Part shown: in pieces, positions 20,442 through 30,919 of the stretch
Layout of the letters: each line of letters starts with the position of its first letter
How positions within the stretch are numbered: position 1 is the first letter of the stretch
Assembly (NCBI GenBank): GCA_012184525.1
Contig: WOFQ01000024.1
Location: 1 to 64,000, forward strand
Reading direction: 5' to 3'
DNA: 64,000 nucleotides
From: Xenoacremonium recifei
Lineage: Eukaryota; Ascomycota; Sordariomycetes; Hypocreales; Nectriaceae
Position numbers and translations under genes: made by a program
Notes under the pieces: generated by a model
Told to the model about the DNA's origin: nothing
Seen by the model: the letters and a program-made list of their open reading frames with translations, nothing else
The model's database searches: none

Positions 20442-21458
20442 TTACTTGGACAGCCAACCCAGCAAAGCCTTGTAGAATTGATCGGGGCTCGAGAGAAACG
20501 GCGCATGTCCGTCATTGGGGAACTGAACGAGCGTGCTGTGCGGAATCTCAGAAGCCACCTTTGGTCCCAGCTTGTTGAAGTGACCCAGTTTCGCAGCAAC
20601 TGCAGGCGGCGACCAGGTCCCTCCAATGGCTGTGTTGTCCTTGTCGCCAACCATGATGAGTGTTCGGGGCTTGATGTCCTTGAAGTAGTGAGCTACAGGT
20701 TGCGTGAGCACCAGATCGACGATTTGAGCCTGGTTCTTGCAGTAGGTCTCACGCTCCGGGCCGTAGTAGATGTTGACCAGCATCTGCACCCAGGTGTCGT
20801 AGCTTGAGTTCCAGGTGCCGGCGTAGTAGGTGGCCTGCTCGTAGCCTTTAATAGATGCATAGGTGCTGGCTAACTCGGTCTGGTATGATTGATCGATGCT
20901 GATATATGGGACACCCTTCTGCATGTAGTCCTCGAGCCCAACAGCATCGACCATGACCATCTCGTGCACAGTGTCGGGCCAGTCCAGGCCGAAGCGTGCC
21001 GTGAGCATGCCGCCCAGCGAGTGGCCGATCACTGTCACCTTCTCTAGTCCTAGAGCATTAAGCAAGCCCTTGGTGTTCCAGCCCAACTGCTGCAGGCTGA
21101 ATTGGTAGTTGTCCGGCTTGGAACTCTTGCAGAAGCCGACCTGGTCCGCGGCGATGACACGGTATCCCTTGCTAGTGAGCACGCGGATGGTGTCCTCCCA
21201 GGTCGGGCCGCAGAAGTTCTTGCCGTGAAACATGAGGGCAGTGCGGCCGTTGGGCTTGCACGTGGGCGGCACGTCCATGAAGGCCATCTCCAGGTCCTGC
21301 ATCTGGCTGTTGAACTTGAACAGCTTGACCGGCCAGGGGTACGTGAAGTTGGAGCCATTGAGCTCCTCAGGCACGGGGCCGCTGTAGATGGTGCCGTTCG
21401 CCTGGGCGGCGGCGAGGCTGGCGGACAGCAGGCCGGAGAGGAGGAGGGAGATCTTCAT
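20442..21458 (-). CDS. Secreted alpha/beta-hydrolase
   Basis: A serine hydrolase of the alpha/beta fold, probably an esterase or epoxide-hydrolase relative acting outside the cell. I chose the ATG at 21458 because it opens a good signal peptide (MKISLLLSGLLSASLAAAQA); the frame continues upstream but without signal character. The product is 338 residues with no introns. The oxyanion-region segment MFHGKNFCG lies near residue 76. The nucleophile elbow GHSLGG places Ser147. The acid is Asp272 or Asp274 in VGDKD, and the histidine is His318 in DGHAP. The cap region (about 180-260) has several NxS/T sequons fitting secretion. The exact substrate cannot be read from the sequence; the intact triad supports activity. 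Confidence 0.9.
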   Translation of the reverse strand: MKISLLLSGLLSASLAAAQANGTIYSGPVPEELNGSNFTYPWPVKLFKFNSQMQDLEMAFMDVPPTCKPNGRTALMFHGKNFCGPTWEDTIRVLTSKGYRVIAADQVGFCKSSKPDNYQFSLQQLGWNTKGLLNALGLEKVTVIGHSLGGMLTARFGLDWPDTVHEMVMVDAVGLEDYMQKGVPYISIDQSYQTELASTYASIKGYEQATYYAGTWNSSYDTWVQMLVNIYYGPERETYCKNQAQIVDLVLTQPVAHYFKDIKPRTLIMVGDKDNTAIGGTWSPPAVAAKLGHFNKLGPKVASEIPHSTLVQFPNDGHAPFLSSPDQFYKALLGWLSK

Positions 21459-23587
21459 GATGGGCGAGGTGGTGGTCGGGAGTGACGTGGGACGGGGAGA
21501 GGAGAGGAGAGGACGGGAGAGGGCGAGGAGCACAGACGGACGGGATAGGTAGGTAAGACAGGTAGTTCAGCAAAGCTTATAAGAAGCACAGCAGCAACTC
21601 CAAGCTTCTGGGAAGCTGGAAGCGTCGGCTCGTTGGTGCCATCTGGGAAGAGACGCGGGCTGGGGTCCCTGTCAGGCTGTCCTCCATTCCGGCAGCGCAA
21701 CCGAGATGCCACTCCACGGTTGTGCTTTTAAGTCTATTTGCTAGACTGACGGTTAGCCTGTCAGCGGGGGATGTGGCATGGCCAGCTGGAGAAAGAAGTG
21801 CAATCCATCATGGACAACTTGTCGCGCATCAGTTGACTGATGGACACTCAGCATTCTCCAGCCCCCTTTTCAGTCAACCCGACGGACAGGAACCATGATA
21901 TAACAGGAATCTCACCCATCACTTCAAGGAACCAGAAAACTCAAAAATCCCTCGATGCATGTCCCTCCCCTTCATTCCATCGACCTGCATCTGTTCGGCC
22001 CCAAGTTTGCGTGACATCTAAGGATGTGACACGCTTCAGGGATGGCCCCCTGTAGCCTCCGAATCCTACCCCCGGAAATCATCCCCTAAGTCCTCACTAA
22101 TAGGCCCGTAGCGCCGGTGCAGCGTCCGCGTATAAACCCGGGCGCCGGAGCTGGATCGTCCGGGCGAAGCAGGCCTCCCGGTCTCAGCTGGACGCCTGCA
22201 ATCCAAACCTTTCCGCAATAAAATACGCAAAGCAGAAAGCCGGTTCTCTCCCAAAGTTCTTTGGATAAAGAGTCTAGCCTAAACTCGCTTCGGGGAGGTC
22301 GAAGAATATGGCTCCATTCGCCGATCCCCTACTGCAGGTCCTCTTCTTCCGCGACAGGGATCTGTGGCGCTGCACCTAACAAACTGCTGGCCGAACCGTT
22401 CAAGGCAGGTCGAGAGACGCGATGCGGAGAAGCTTTTTCTGATGACTGTCAAAGATCACCACAAACTTGTGGCTGAGTCCCGGATCAATGTCTTGGGTTC
22501 TTGGCGACTATGGCGCGAGCCCGGGCCGAATCCTGCAAGTCCTTGGGAATACGACGCCAGGACAGGCTTCTCATTTCTGATGTTTGCTGGGAAGGATGCG
22601 CTTCCTAGAGGCTAAAAGCAAGCAACGCGTTAGGATCCGGGGAGAAGTAGGATGACGGCGGCGAGACACACCTGTCATCCGGCCGAGCCGATTGCGTACG
22701 TCTCGATTGCGTTCCCGGTGTAATCCAAGACTGCTGAGTATGCTGGCAAGATGATCGAAGCATCCCAACTCTGAAGATTATGATGTTGTCGTATTCTCTT
22801 GCGCGCCAATGAACCTTTGTTTTCGGAATCGTTCCGAGATCGCCAATCGAGATAGCGGGCACACTTCGTTTGGCAGGTCAACACAGCTGGGTCACGAACT
22901 TATGTGAGGGACTTCTTGAGAGAATCTTTGTGGCTGGTGCTGTTCCTGGATTAAACCCTCTGGAAAGATGACAGCTGAAGTCGGGTCCTGGCTAGGGTGC
23001 ATGGAGCCAACTATCAGACTCACCCCATTTCCGGCCCTGGCAGGCGCAGACACTCCCCGAGAAGACTTTTCGTGGTTCTCGGACGTTGATTTGCTTTTGC
23101 GTGACTAGTTAGAGGAAGTTTCTGCCTCCTGAATCCATGGCTCGCCGCAAGTGTCTCAATACGTCCACTCCTCCGTCTGTCTCGCCATCTGCTTGGCCGG
23201 AGGGTGTCCTCGTCGAGCCGTAACTAAACCCGAGCCACTGCACGGATGCATAACTAGGCCTTGACTTGACGGGCTGAAGCAGCTGCCCAAGTCGAATTGC
23301 AGAACTATTGTTTGCGTTGCACCCTCCCACCTTCTATCTCGATGGCTATCTGCCAATTGGCCCTAGGAGTTCATCTGAAACCCCGGGAAACTTAAGAACT
23401 GATACCTAAAAGAAGGTTTATGCATAAGCAAGGGCTTTATCATACAGATGCGTGGTGTGGTGGCAGGATTTGCCGACAGGCTCGATCGGAAGACTAGAGA
23501 TGGCATATAACTGACCTGCACCCCTTGAGCTACCTTACCGGATTTCTTTGAGATAGAACCATTCTTGCATTCTGCCAACCTTCGAAC
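21459..23587. other. Long intergenic stretch
   Basis: 2.1 kb separate the divergently transcribed hydrolase and PTH11-like genes. Short frames occur on both strands but none has domain content or credible splice partners. The first 120 bp upstream of the hydrolase are rich in G/A on the plus strand, that is, C/T-rich in the sense direction, typical of a fungal 5' leader. Confidence 0.5.
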
Positions 23588-24921
23588 ATGGTTTCTGGGA
23601 ATACTCCCGGTGCGAGCAATGCCGCGCAGGTTCGCGTGCCGTGTATCGTCTTCTTTGTACTGACGCCTATCCTGATTGCAATCCGAATATGGAGTCGAAT
23701 AGCACGGAGATCGGGGATGGGATGGGATGACTGGACCATCTTGGTGTCCTTTGTAAGTTCAAGATGCTTCTCTTATTGCAGTGTTCTGCTGCTTTGGTGG
23801 CTAACATCGGGTTCTTTCTACAAGGCCTGCACCCTGACTGTCCAGATTCTCATGATGTTATCGTGCAATTACGGCTTTGGCCAGCATGTCTTCAACCTAT
23901 CCAAGGAGAACAAGTTAATGGCGCTTAAAGTCAGCATTTCTCGAAATAATTTCTATTACAGCGACACTGACCTGCTCCAGCTCTTCTATATAGCCCAGAT
24001 CTTCTACAAGCTCACCATTAACTTGACCAAGACATCGATTCTCCTTCTCTATCTCCGCATCTTCGTCCAACGATGGTTTCGCATTTGCTGCTACGTCCTT
24101 ATGGGCATCATTCTAGCCTACATGGTCGCCACTACAGCTTCTTCTATATGGCAGTGTGACCCCATTAGGGGCGCCTGGGATAAATCCATCCACCCGAAAT
24201 GCATCAGCCTGACCGAGAACTGGTACGCCAACGCTGGATTTTCGATTGCCACCGATATCCTGATTCTGATGCTGCCAATGCAACCCATCTGGTCCAGCAA
24301 GCTTCCATCAATTCAGAAGAAGGCCCTGATGTTTGTGTTTGCACTTGGTGGCTTGTGAGTCTTGCCGAACGTCTGCTCCGTGATGGAATCAGAACTAATA
24401 CAAAGCGCTCAAGTGTCACGATCACGTCTATCCTGCGATGTACTACCTTGGACTTCTCTACCACGAGCCCCGATACAACATGTGAGTCTTCATTTTTTCC
24501 AGTAAGTCATTAAGGGGCTAACTGGTGTTTAGATGATATCAAGTCGACGCTCTGGACTATGATCGAAGAAAACGTCGCAATCATCTGCGCTTGTCTCCCC
24601 ATGTGCCGAATGCCTCTGGCTTGGCTCTTCCCGTCTATCTTCGCCGGCTCCAGGTCTGCCTCATCCAACAACTACGGGACAGCATCGAGTCAACCTACCC
24701 GCGACAGGCCTAGCCGTTGGCAGCCTTATTCGGGCCCGCCGAAGGCAGAGGGATATACTCATAGTACTGTCCATCGATCGGACGATAACAGCGAGGAATA
24801 CATCTTGGAGTCAATGCAAGGAGAGGATAGTCTGGGGAGCGGGAGAGGGGCACAGGGTGAAATTCGCAAGACGATACAGTATAATATTTCGTACGAGGAG
24901 CATAATGAAGGAAAGTCTTGA
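23588..24921 (+). CDS. PTH11-like integral membrane protein (fungal rhodopsin-domain family)
   Basis: Fungal seven-helix proteins of this family include Pth11, a surface-sensing receptor of the rice blast fungus; most members have no known ligand. Five exons, 23588-23752, 23825-23929, 23981-24354, 24414-24481 and 24533-24921, join in frame to 366 residues. The family hallmark GWDDW follows helix 1. The segments LFYIAQIFYKLTINLTKTSI and, after splicing, FVTITSILRCTTL and IEENVAIICACLP are the conserved helix 3, 6 and 7 regions. A polar Ser/Asp/Glu-rich cytoplasmic tail of about 80 residues ends the protein. There is no N-terminal CFEM domain. The second intron donor (GTCAGC) is weaker than the others, but removal restores the conserved helix. 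Confidence 0.9.
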
Positions 24922-25099
24922 TATGAACGGTATATGGAATGAATGCAAAGGTAGGGGGCGTAAGGATGATTAATGTCTTTAAATACCTAAAAAGGGGCTA
25001 TTGATATCGAAATCGAGTTTATGACACCAAGTGTGTTGCTTCTTTTGTACATCGTTTCCTATTATACACTCCTAGAACCAAGGGGCCTCGACATTTCAT

Positions 25100-26329
25100 C
25101 TAGCTCATGCCATCCATGAACTCTACTCGATCCAAGATCATTTGTCGATAGCCCAAGTACTCTTTGAGTCCTTCCCATTCAGGACCGGATTCCTCGCCAT
25201 GCCTCCAAGGCTCCTTGAATCCCCATGCGCAGGCAATCTTGTCCATGGCCGCTCGCTCCTCTTCTCGCAGCCATCGGTACCGGAGTGGCGTCCCCGGTGC
25301 CCAAGTTACTCGCTTCATCTGGTCTTTGTTGCTCAGCTTCGCAATGAGACCTAGGGAACCGACCACAAGGAAGTAACCTGAAATGCCTGCTGCACCAATA
25401 CCGGTGGCGGTCACGACGTCCATGGTGTTCTGCCAGTAAGCCGCATACCCGCTAGCCAGGCCGAAGATGCCAAAGGGGAGAGTGGCCAAAGCAATTCCTG
25501 GCGCAGTCGAGTGCTTGAGCATCTTCTGGCGCTTGAACGCACTAAGACTGAACGAAGCCTCCACGATGCCCAATGCTGCGTCCAGATTCTTGGCATCAAT
25601 GGCCGTCTGCAAAGCCATGTTGGCCACATCCTCCTCAATCGCCTTGACCGCAGAGTTGGGCTTCTGGTTGATGTACACGACCTCGCCGTTCTTGACCCGA
25701 GGTTTGGCCTTGGTCGCAAACATATCGAGGACCGTTGGGAGAGATTCCGGGCGGCCAAGGGCGGCTTGGATGACGACGTAGTGCTCGAGGAACTCGGGCG
25801 TCATCTCGACATTGGGATGGCTGATGATGGCATACGCCGCGTAGGAGATCTTGTTGACACTGTCGTTAAGCCTCGCGTCTATCTGCGCCTTTGTGCCCGT
25901 CCGCTCATTGCCCAAAGCCACGAGTCTCGAGGTTGATGCCCGAGTCTGCGCTTCCGCCCTCCGAAGCTGAGGTTGCAATGCCTCGGCGGCCTTGAGACAT
26001 GTCTCCAGCGCCGTCTTTGTCAATTGTTTCGTCGGGATGCCATCTGTCGAGAGAAAGTTCTCGGTACTTTTCCTGACAACTTGTGCTAGTTCTACCGGGT
26101 CGGATATCTTGGTTGGAGGGGTCGATCGCTCGGGGATGCTGTTCGCTTCGGGACGCAACGAAGCTGCGGATGACCATCGGATGTCTGAGATTCGGATATT
26201 AGAGAGCCGCGCTTGGTGCGTCTGAGCGAGAAGTGCCCGCGCGATCAAAGGCTGATTCAGTGTCTGTGCCGGGGAAAAGGCGCAGCGTTGGCAGATTGCG
26301 CCGAGGTGCCGGGGATTCGCTCGCCGCAT
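25100..26329 (-). CDS. Probable mitochondrial membrane protein of unknown function
   Basis: A single-exon frame of 409 residues. The N-terminus is rich in Arg, Ala and Ser with no acidic residues for about 45 positions, which fits a mitochondrial presequence. The central part (about 75-260) is helical and polar, possibly repeat-like. Two hydrophobic helices follow: one near 280-300 (LATLPFGIFGLASGYAAYW) and one near 308-328 (TGIGAAGISGYFLVVGSLGL). The C-terminal domain is rich in Trp, Arg and Glu and contains LRYRWLREEERAAMDKIACA. This layout suggests an inner-membrane protein with a matrix N-terminal domain. I cannot name the family. It converges with the PTH11-like gene (178 bp between) and is divergent from verprolin. 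Confidence 0.75.
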   Translation of the reverse strand: MRRANPRHLGAICQRCAFSPAQTLNQPLIARALLAQTHQARLSNIRISDIRWSSAASLRPEANSIPERSTPPTKISDPVELAQVVRKSTENFLSTDGIPTKQLTKTALETCLKAAEALQPQLRRAEAQTRASTSRLVALGNERTGTKAQIDARLNDSVNKISYAAYAIISHPNVEMTPEFLEHYVVIQAALGRPESLPTVLDMFATKAKPRVKNGEVVYINQKPNSAVKAIEEDVANMALQTAIDAKNLDAALGIVEASFSLSAFKRQKMLKHSTAPGIALATLPFGIFGLASGYAAYWQNTMDVVTATGIGAAGISGYFLVVGSLGLIAKLSNKDQMKRVTWAPGTPLRYRWLREEERAAMDKIACAWGFKEPWRHGEESGPEWEGLKEYLGYRQMILDRVEFMDGMS

Positions 26330-27222
26330 CGTGAGCCACCCGGGTCTGGTCCTCAGACTCTTGTATATCTCCTGAGTCTTATGAGGCGCGCGAATGCGTC
26401 AGACACAAGGAATTGGCTTCGAGGCGTATGGGGAATGCCCCTGGTGGTGGCTTTCTAATACCTGAATGTTCGGAATCTATGATCTGAAAACTAAAGTTGG
26501 GAAACCTCAAGACATCTAAGAGACCCACTTTTGGCTCTCGGCCTGTAAGACGCATTTAATGAGAGACCATTAGGAAGAATGCTTATCACTTAGAAGGAGC
26601 CCTATTCTCTGACAAAATCTCCAAACGAGGGAATTCGACACTGACTGAGCAGTATCGGCCTAGATAGATATTTAGCTGCCTTGGACAAATGATCGAAGCC
26701 TGGAGCAAATGCAAGCTCAAATGGGTATCGAGTGACTAAGCCACCTGTGAGGCAGCCTGCACCCCAGGCTTCCAGATTGGCCTCTAGAAGCCCAGAAGGG
26801 TTGATCTTCAGCGACTGCTGCGCCCAGTTTATAGCGGCTATCCACTGTAATTGCCGCCGACCGAGAGCGGGGCAGGGGCGTTGGGGCGCTGCTCCCCTTT
26901 TGGCTTTTGCAGCGTAAGCGTGCACCATGACGAAACCTCGCACGCACGCGGCTGGAACTGTCAGGCTTCAATCATTCATTCTCTTTCTTTCAATCACCGC
27001 CCTCCCTTCTGCACCGTCTCAACCCTCAACAAAGACTATCGACAGCCCACCCTCGACCTGCCCTTTGCATTGGTATCTTGAACGCAACCAAGGTTCTCTC
27101 CATCTTATCGCAGCTCTGATCGTCGGCGCTGTCCAACAGCGAGCTCCAGCCTCGGATTTGCTCTGTCGCATATCGAACGACCTCCCATCACCAAAGACTT
27201 CTAGGATAGATCCCCTCTCACC
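26330..27222. promoter_or_regulatory. Divergent promoter region
   Basis: About 0.9 kb lie between the starts of the mitochondrial protein (minus) and verprolin (plus), so both promoters should be here. The last 300 bp are C/T-rich with ATG codons that begin only short frames. Some of these ATGs (for example 26927) could form upstream open reading frames in the verprolin leader. Confidence 0.45.
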
Positions 27223-28647
27223 ATGCCGCCTCCTCCTCCGCCGCCTCCACCAATGCCAGGTGGTGCTGGCGGACCACCACCACCTCCTCCCCCTCCCCCT
27301 GGTGGCCTACCAGGACGTCCTCCAGCTGGAGGCAAGGGTAGAGTATGTCCTCTGTCTGTTGGCGCAAACATGCGAACGAGAGCTAACCTCAATATGTAGG
27401 GTGCCCTTCTGTCAGATATTCACAAAGGCAAGGCCTTGAAGAAGACCGTCACGAATGACCGATCTGCTCCCGTCGTCGGGACATCATCCTCATCATCCGG
27501 TCCTCCCATCGGCGGCGCACCACCAGTCCCAACCTTCGGCGGCGCCCCAAAACCCCCAGGCGGTCTCGCGCCTCCGGTCCCAGGAAACCGAGCAAGGAGC
27601 AATAGTGACCAGGGATCGAGAGACTCGACAGCGTCGGCCATGGATGCCGCACCGCAGCTGGGAGGACTGTTCGCCGGGGGCATGCCTAAGCTGAAGAAGA
27701 GAGGCGGCGGCATTGATACTGGTGCCAACAACGACTCGTCCTATATGTCAGATCCAGGAGAGCGCACTATTTCGGCTCCGAAGCCACCCTCCTTTGGAGC
27801 TCCAAAGCCGCCTGCAGCGCCGTCGATTCCCGGACGACCGCCGGTGCCTCCTCCCGGAGGCGCTGCTGGTCTACGCAAGACCACCCCCCTGGGCAAAGGT
27901 CCTCCTCCGCCTATTGGGAAGAAGCCACCTCCTCTGCCGACATCCCGCAAGCCTTCTTCCATGTCTCTACCACCGACTCTGCCTCCAGCTCCTCCACCAG
28001 CTCCTCCAATCTCAGCCCCAGCGCCGCCGCCGCCACCTCCTCCATCGGTGCCTTCGTTTTCAGCACCCGCTCCTCCGCCGCCGCCGCCGCCCCCTTCTGC
28101 ACCATCCGGCGGTGCTCCCCCGGCCCCTCCACCACCTCCTCCCTCAGCAGTTCCGCCCCGACCGATTTCCTCGCCAGCCGCGAGATTGCAGCCGCCACCA
28201 CCACCTCCTCCACCGCCAGCTGCCTCTCAGTCAACACCCTCACTGGCGGTGCAGGCCGCCATTCGTGCCGCAGGACAAGCATCTCCCAGTGCTGCGCCGC
28301 CTCCCCCACCACCTCCTTCGGCCCCGGCACCACCCTCTATCTCTGCCCCTCCACCACCGCCTCCCTCCTCGAACCCATCGAGGAGCAATACCACCTCAAG
28401 TCGCAATACCTGGATGGACCCGAGTGCTTACACCTTGGCTCCGAACGGAGCTTCCAAGTCCCCAGGCATATCGCGGTCGCCGTCAACTGGCAGTCCTCGT
28501 GGTGAGCGTGTTATGATCAATGACTCGCGATGGCATTTCAAGGACGAAAGTCTGTTCCCTAAGCCAAGAGGCTTCGTTGGGGGCACAAAGAAGTACCGGG
28601 CTGGGAGGGGAAGCAGTGTGCCTTTGGACTTGAGCGCCCTATCTTGA
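27223..28647 (+). CDS. vrp1: Verprolin (WIP family) actin regulator with WH2 domain
   Basis: Verprolin binds actin monomers and the WASP homologue, promoting Arp2/3-driven actin patch assembly and endocytosis. Two exons, 27223-27342 and 27400-28647, give 455 residues. The first exon encodes only a polyproline segment and a Gly/Pro linker (40 residues). The second opens with the WH2 motif GALLSDIHKGKALKKTVTND, which has the hydrophobic amphipathic helix and the LKKT actin-contact sequence. Long polyproline runs for profilin and SH3 binding fill the centre. The C-terminus (WHFKDESLFPKPRGFVGG) matches the WASP-binding region of the family. The intron, 57 nt, has a GCTAAC branch point. The architecture makes the assignment secure; the symbol follows the yeast name. 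Confidence 0.92.
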
Positions 28648-28957
28648 TTGTAGATGCTGGAGTACCGGAGGCGTTAACATCGGCGGTATAGTCTGCGTTG
28701 GAATTTGGAGGAGTTATTAGAATATAGAGGTTGGAAATGTTAGTTTACAGCACAATGTTCTGATAACTTCTACCTTTGTATCACGTGCCTTCGTTCATGA
28801 GTTACTCTACGTGTTTTCGGTTGTAACAGAATGATAAAATATTAATGGTCATTGCCCTTTAGCAGGCATTGTATATTACACTTGAGGTTACATAGCCGTC
28901 GCGGTAGATATTGTACAGATCAGCGGCGCACCAAAGAAGCCGCTTGCCTTTCTCTTT
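28648..28957. other. Convergent intergenic stretch
   Basis: 310 bp between the 3' ends of verprolin and mL54. It is AT-rich, as expected for termination regions; no other signal is seen. Confidence 0.5.
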
Positions 28958-29604
28958 TTACATGGACTTCAGGTAGTTCGTCTCCTTGATCTTCGCCTTC
29001 CTCTCCTTGCGCATAGCCTTCTTGAGCTCGAGTCGGGCCGCAGCTGCCTGAATGTTGTGGTCGACGCCGCTGTTCTCTTCACCCGGGAGGTTGATGGACT
29101 GATGTTGGATGGGGACCTTGGGGGCGAGCGCCTCGAGGTTGCCCTCGGCCAGGAGCTTCGCTTCGAGGGCCTTCTGGCGCTTGGCTGCTAGTTTTCGCTG
29201 CTTCTTGGATTTCGCTAAGAGGGATTGTTAGTAAAGGCGCAAATCGAGGTTCTTGTTCTGGCAAAGGAGGACGTACAGAACTCGTCTCCAGCTTCGTTGT
29301 CTGCTGCACCCTCGCTTTTCTTCAACACATCGAGGCATGACCACAGCCAGTCGGGGTACTCCTCATCTTTCTTTGCCACGGGATCTTGTCCACCCTTGAA
29401 GTAGTTGAGGCCATTGAGGACAGTGCCCTCAGGGCAGGACGACTTGGGCGCCGCAGCTTCTTGGGGGGCTTCTCCGGGCGCAGTAACGGGAGTAGAGAGC
29501 TGCTGTTCGGCGGCATATCGAAAGGGTGCGGTGGAGGAGAATGGCCGGGCGAGGGCCAGTGGCCGCCGAGCTATGGTGGCCCGGATGCACCGTGTGCAAA
29601 GCAT
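28958..29604 (-). CDS. MRPL37: Mitochondrial large ribosomal subunit protein mL54
   Basis: A structural protein of the mitochondrial ribosome large subunit (yeast Mrpl37). Two exons, 29604-29277 and 29214-28958, give 194 residues. The N-terminus (CTRCIRATIARRPLALARPF) is an Arg-rich presequence. The diagnostic segment CPEGTVLNGLNYFKGGQDPV followed by YPDWLWSCLD is conserved in mL54. The second exon supplies a Lys/Arg-rich helical tail (KQRKLAAKRQKALEAKL) that would contact rRNA, ending in NYLKSM. Without removing the 62-nt intron the frame soon ends, so splicing is required. The next gene upstream also encodes a mitochondrial protein. Confidence 0.93.
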
Positions 29605-30038
29605 AATGGTGTGGTGAGAGGTTGTCGTGATGGTTTGGAAGACAGACGAGGCTTAGGTGCTGGGTAGAAATTTTGGAGGTGACGTGGGGATCTGGCCAAT
29701 CAGGTGGGCGAGAAGACTGAACCGTCAGCCTTGCCATCAAAAGCCCGCGTTTACATTTCAGCAAGCCTCAACCATGAGCTTGCAGATCAATTGAGCAGTT
29801 ATTTGGAGACTTAACGTGCCAGTAATGGTGTCAATGCCTTGTTTTCCCATTTCGTGCCATTTGCATCGCTTCTTGATATATACACAGTCATACATGGTCC
29901 AAGGGATGGTGGATCAGGACCGAGGTTCTCTCCGGAACCATGCAATGAGCCCTCCATAATCACCAATCCCTCGTGTCTAGATCTCCCAAAACGCTCTCTA
30001 CCATCCCGTGAACTTCCTCTTCCCTTTGCGGGTCACTC
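29605..30038. other. Intergenic stretch between two mitochondrial-protein genes
   Basis: This is the promoter of mL54 and the 3' flank of the complex I subunit gene. No further gene is seen. Confidence 0.5.
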
Positions 30039-30481
30039 TCACGACGAAAACCGCGCCTGGTTCATCTTGGCGAGCTTGTCGCTCACGTGGACGCCGGCCG
30101 CACGGTCGATTTCCTCCTCCTTCTCGTTGATGTAGTTCTGCTGCATGAATTTGGTGCCCTTCATCTTGTTCGACTTCAACAGCTGCAGGTATCGCTCTAT
30201 ATCTGCCATCAGTCGTCGCTCCCCAATGCGCTGCTTCCCGTACTCGGAAACTAACCTCGCAGGTGTCCGCAGTTCTCCAGATGGTTGACGCCCTCGCGGA
30301 CGTAGCACTTGCCCAGCTCCTCACCAACGAGACGGGTCATCATCGTGCCGACCCATTGCTCCCGGATGATGGCATCCTCGGCGGCCTTGAAAGCCTTGGT
30401 GTCGTCGTAGTCCACGCCGTTGAAGGTCGGCGCGACCGAAGGCTTCTGGGCCTTGAACTGGGCGGACTCGGGGGTAGGCAT
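30039..30481 (-). CDS. nuo-12.3: NADH:ubiquinone oxidoreductase 12-kDa subunit (NDUFB10-like)
   Basis: An accessory subunit of the membrane arm of respiratory complex I. Two exons, 30481-30256 and 30196-30039, give 127 residues. I chose the ATG at 30481 because the product then begins MPTPESAQF, matching my recollection of the Neurospora 12.3-kDa subunit; the frame continues upstream without support. The conserved core includes TFNGVDYDDTKAFKAAEDAI, REQWVGTMMTRLVGEE and KCYVREGVNHLENCGHLRERY, the last with two cysteines separated by eleven residues. This fits the disulfide-stabilised intermembrane-space segment of the family. The C-terminus extends about 20 residues past the alignable core. 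The 59-nt intron lies inside the conserved LRERYLQLL, so the splice is confidently placed. Confidence 0.93.
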
Positions 30482-30919
30482 GGCGGCGGTGGTGAATTGA
30501 GCCTCTGGCGTCTCGACGGCCTTCTCGTTGCGCTGCAGGGAGGGGATTCGGGTCGCGGAAATGGATGTCGATTGCGCGAAGAGGACTCGGATGAAGGCCC
30601 GGAAGCTGGAGCTCGGTCGACGGACGTCCAATGAAATGCGACCTGATTTCTCAGGCTCAGAGGTCAGCACAGACCGCCCAGTCTTCAGCGGGGCGGCCTT
30701 TCACCGCCTTCGACCAACCCCACATTTTGGCCGGCGAAAAAAAAAAATTCGGTCGCAGTCGCACCTGCCCCCCAACCACCGGCGCAAAACCCATATAGGT
30801 GCGGGAAGCTCTCAGCCTTTTCACCCAAAACTTTTTTCTTCCCTCCATATACATTATTTTCGGTCGCCATCTGTTGACCATATTCCCCTTCTTCATATAT
30901 ACAGATTATCACATTCATA
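30482..30919. promoter_or_regulatory. Shared divergent promoter of complex I subunit and nucleolin-like genes
   Basis: Two divergent start codons are 438 bp apart, so both promoters lie here. An 11-base A tract occurs near 30737-30748, and AT-rich TATA-like sequence (CATATATACAG, about 30892-30902) lies just before the nucleolin-like start. The arrangement would allow co-regulation of a respiratory and a ribosome-biogenesis gene. Confidence 0.6.
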
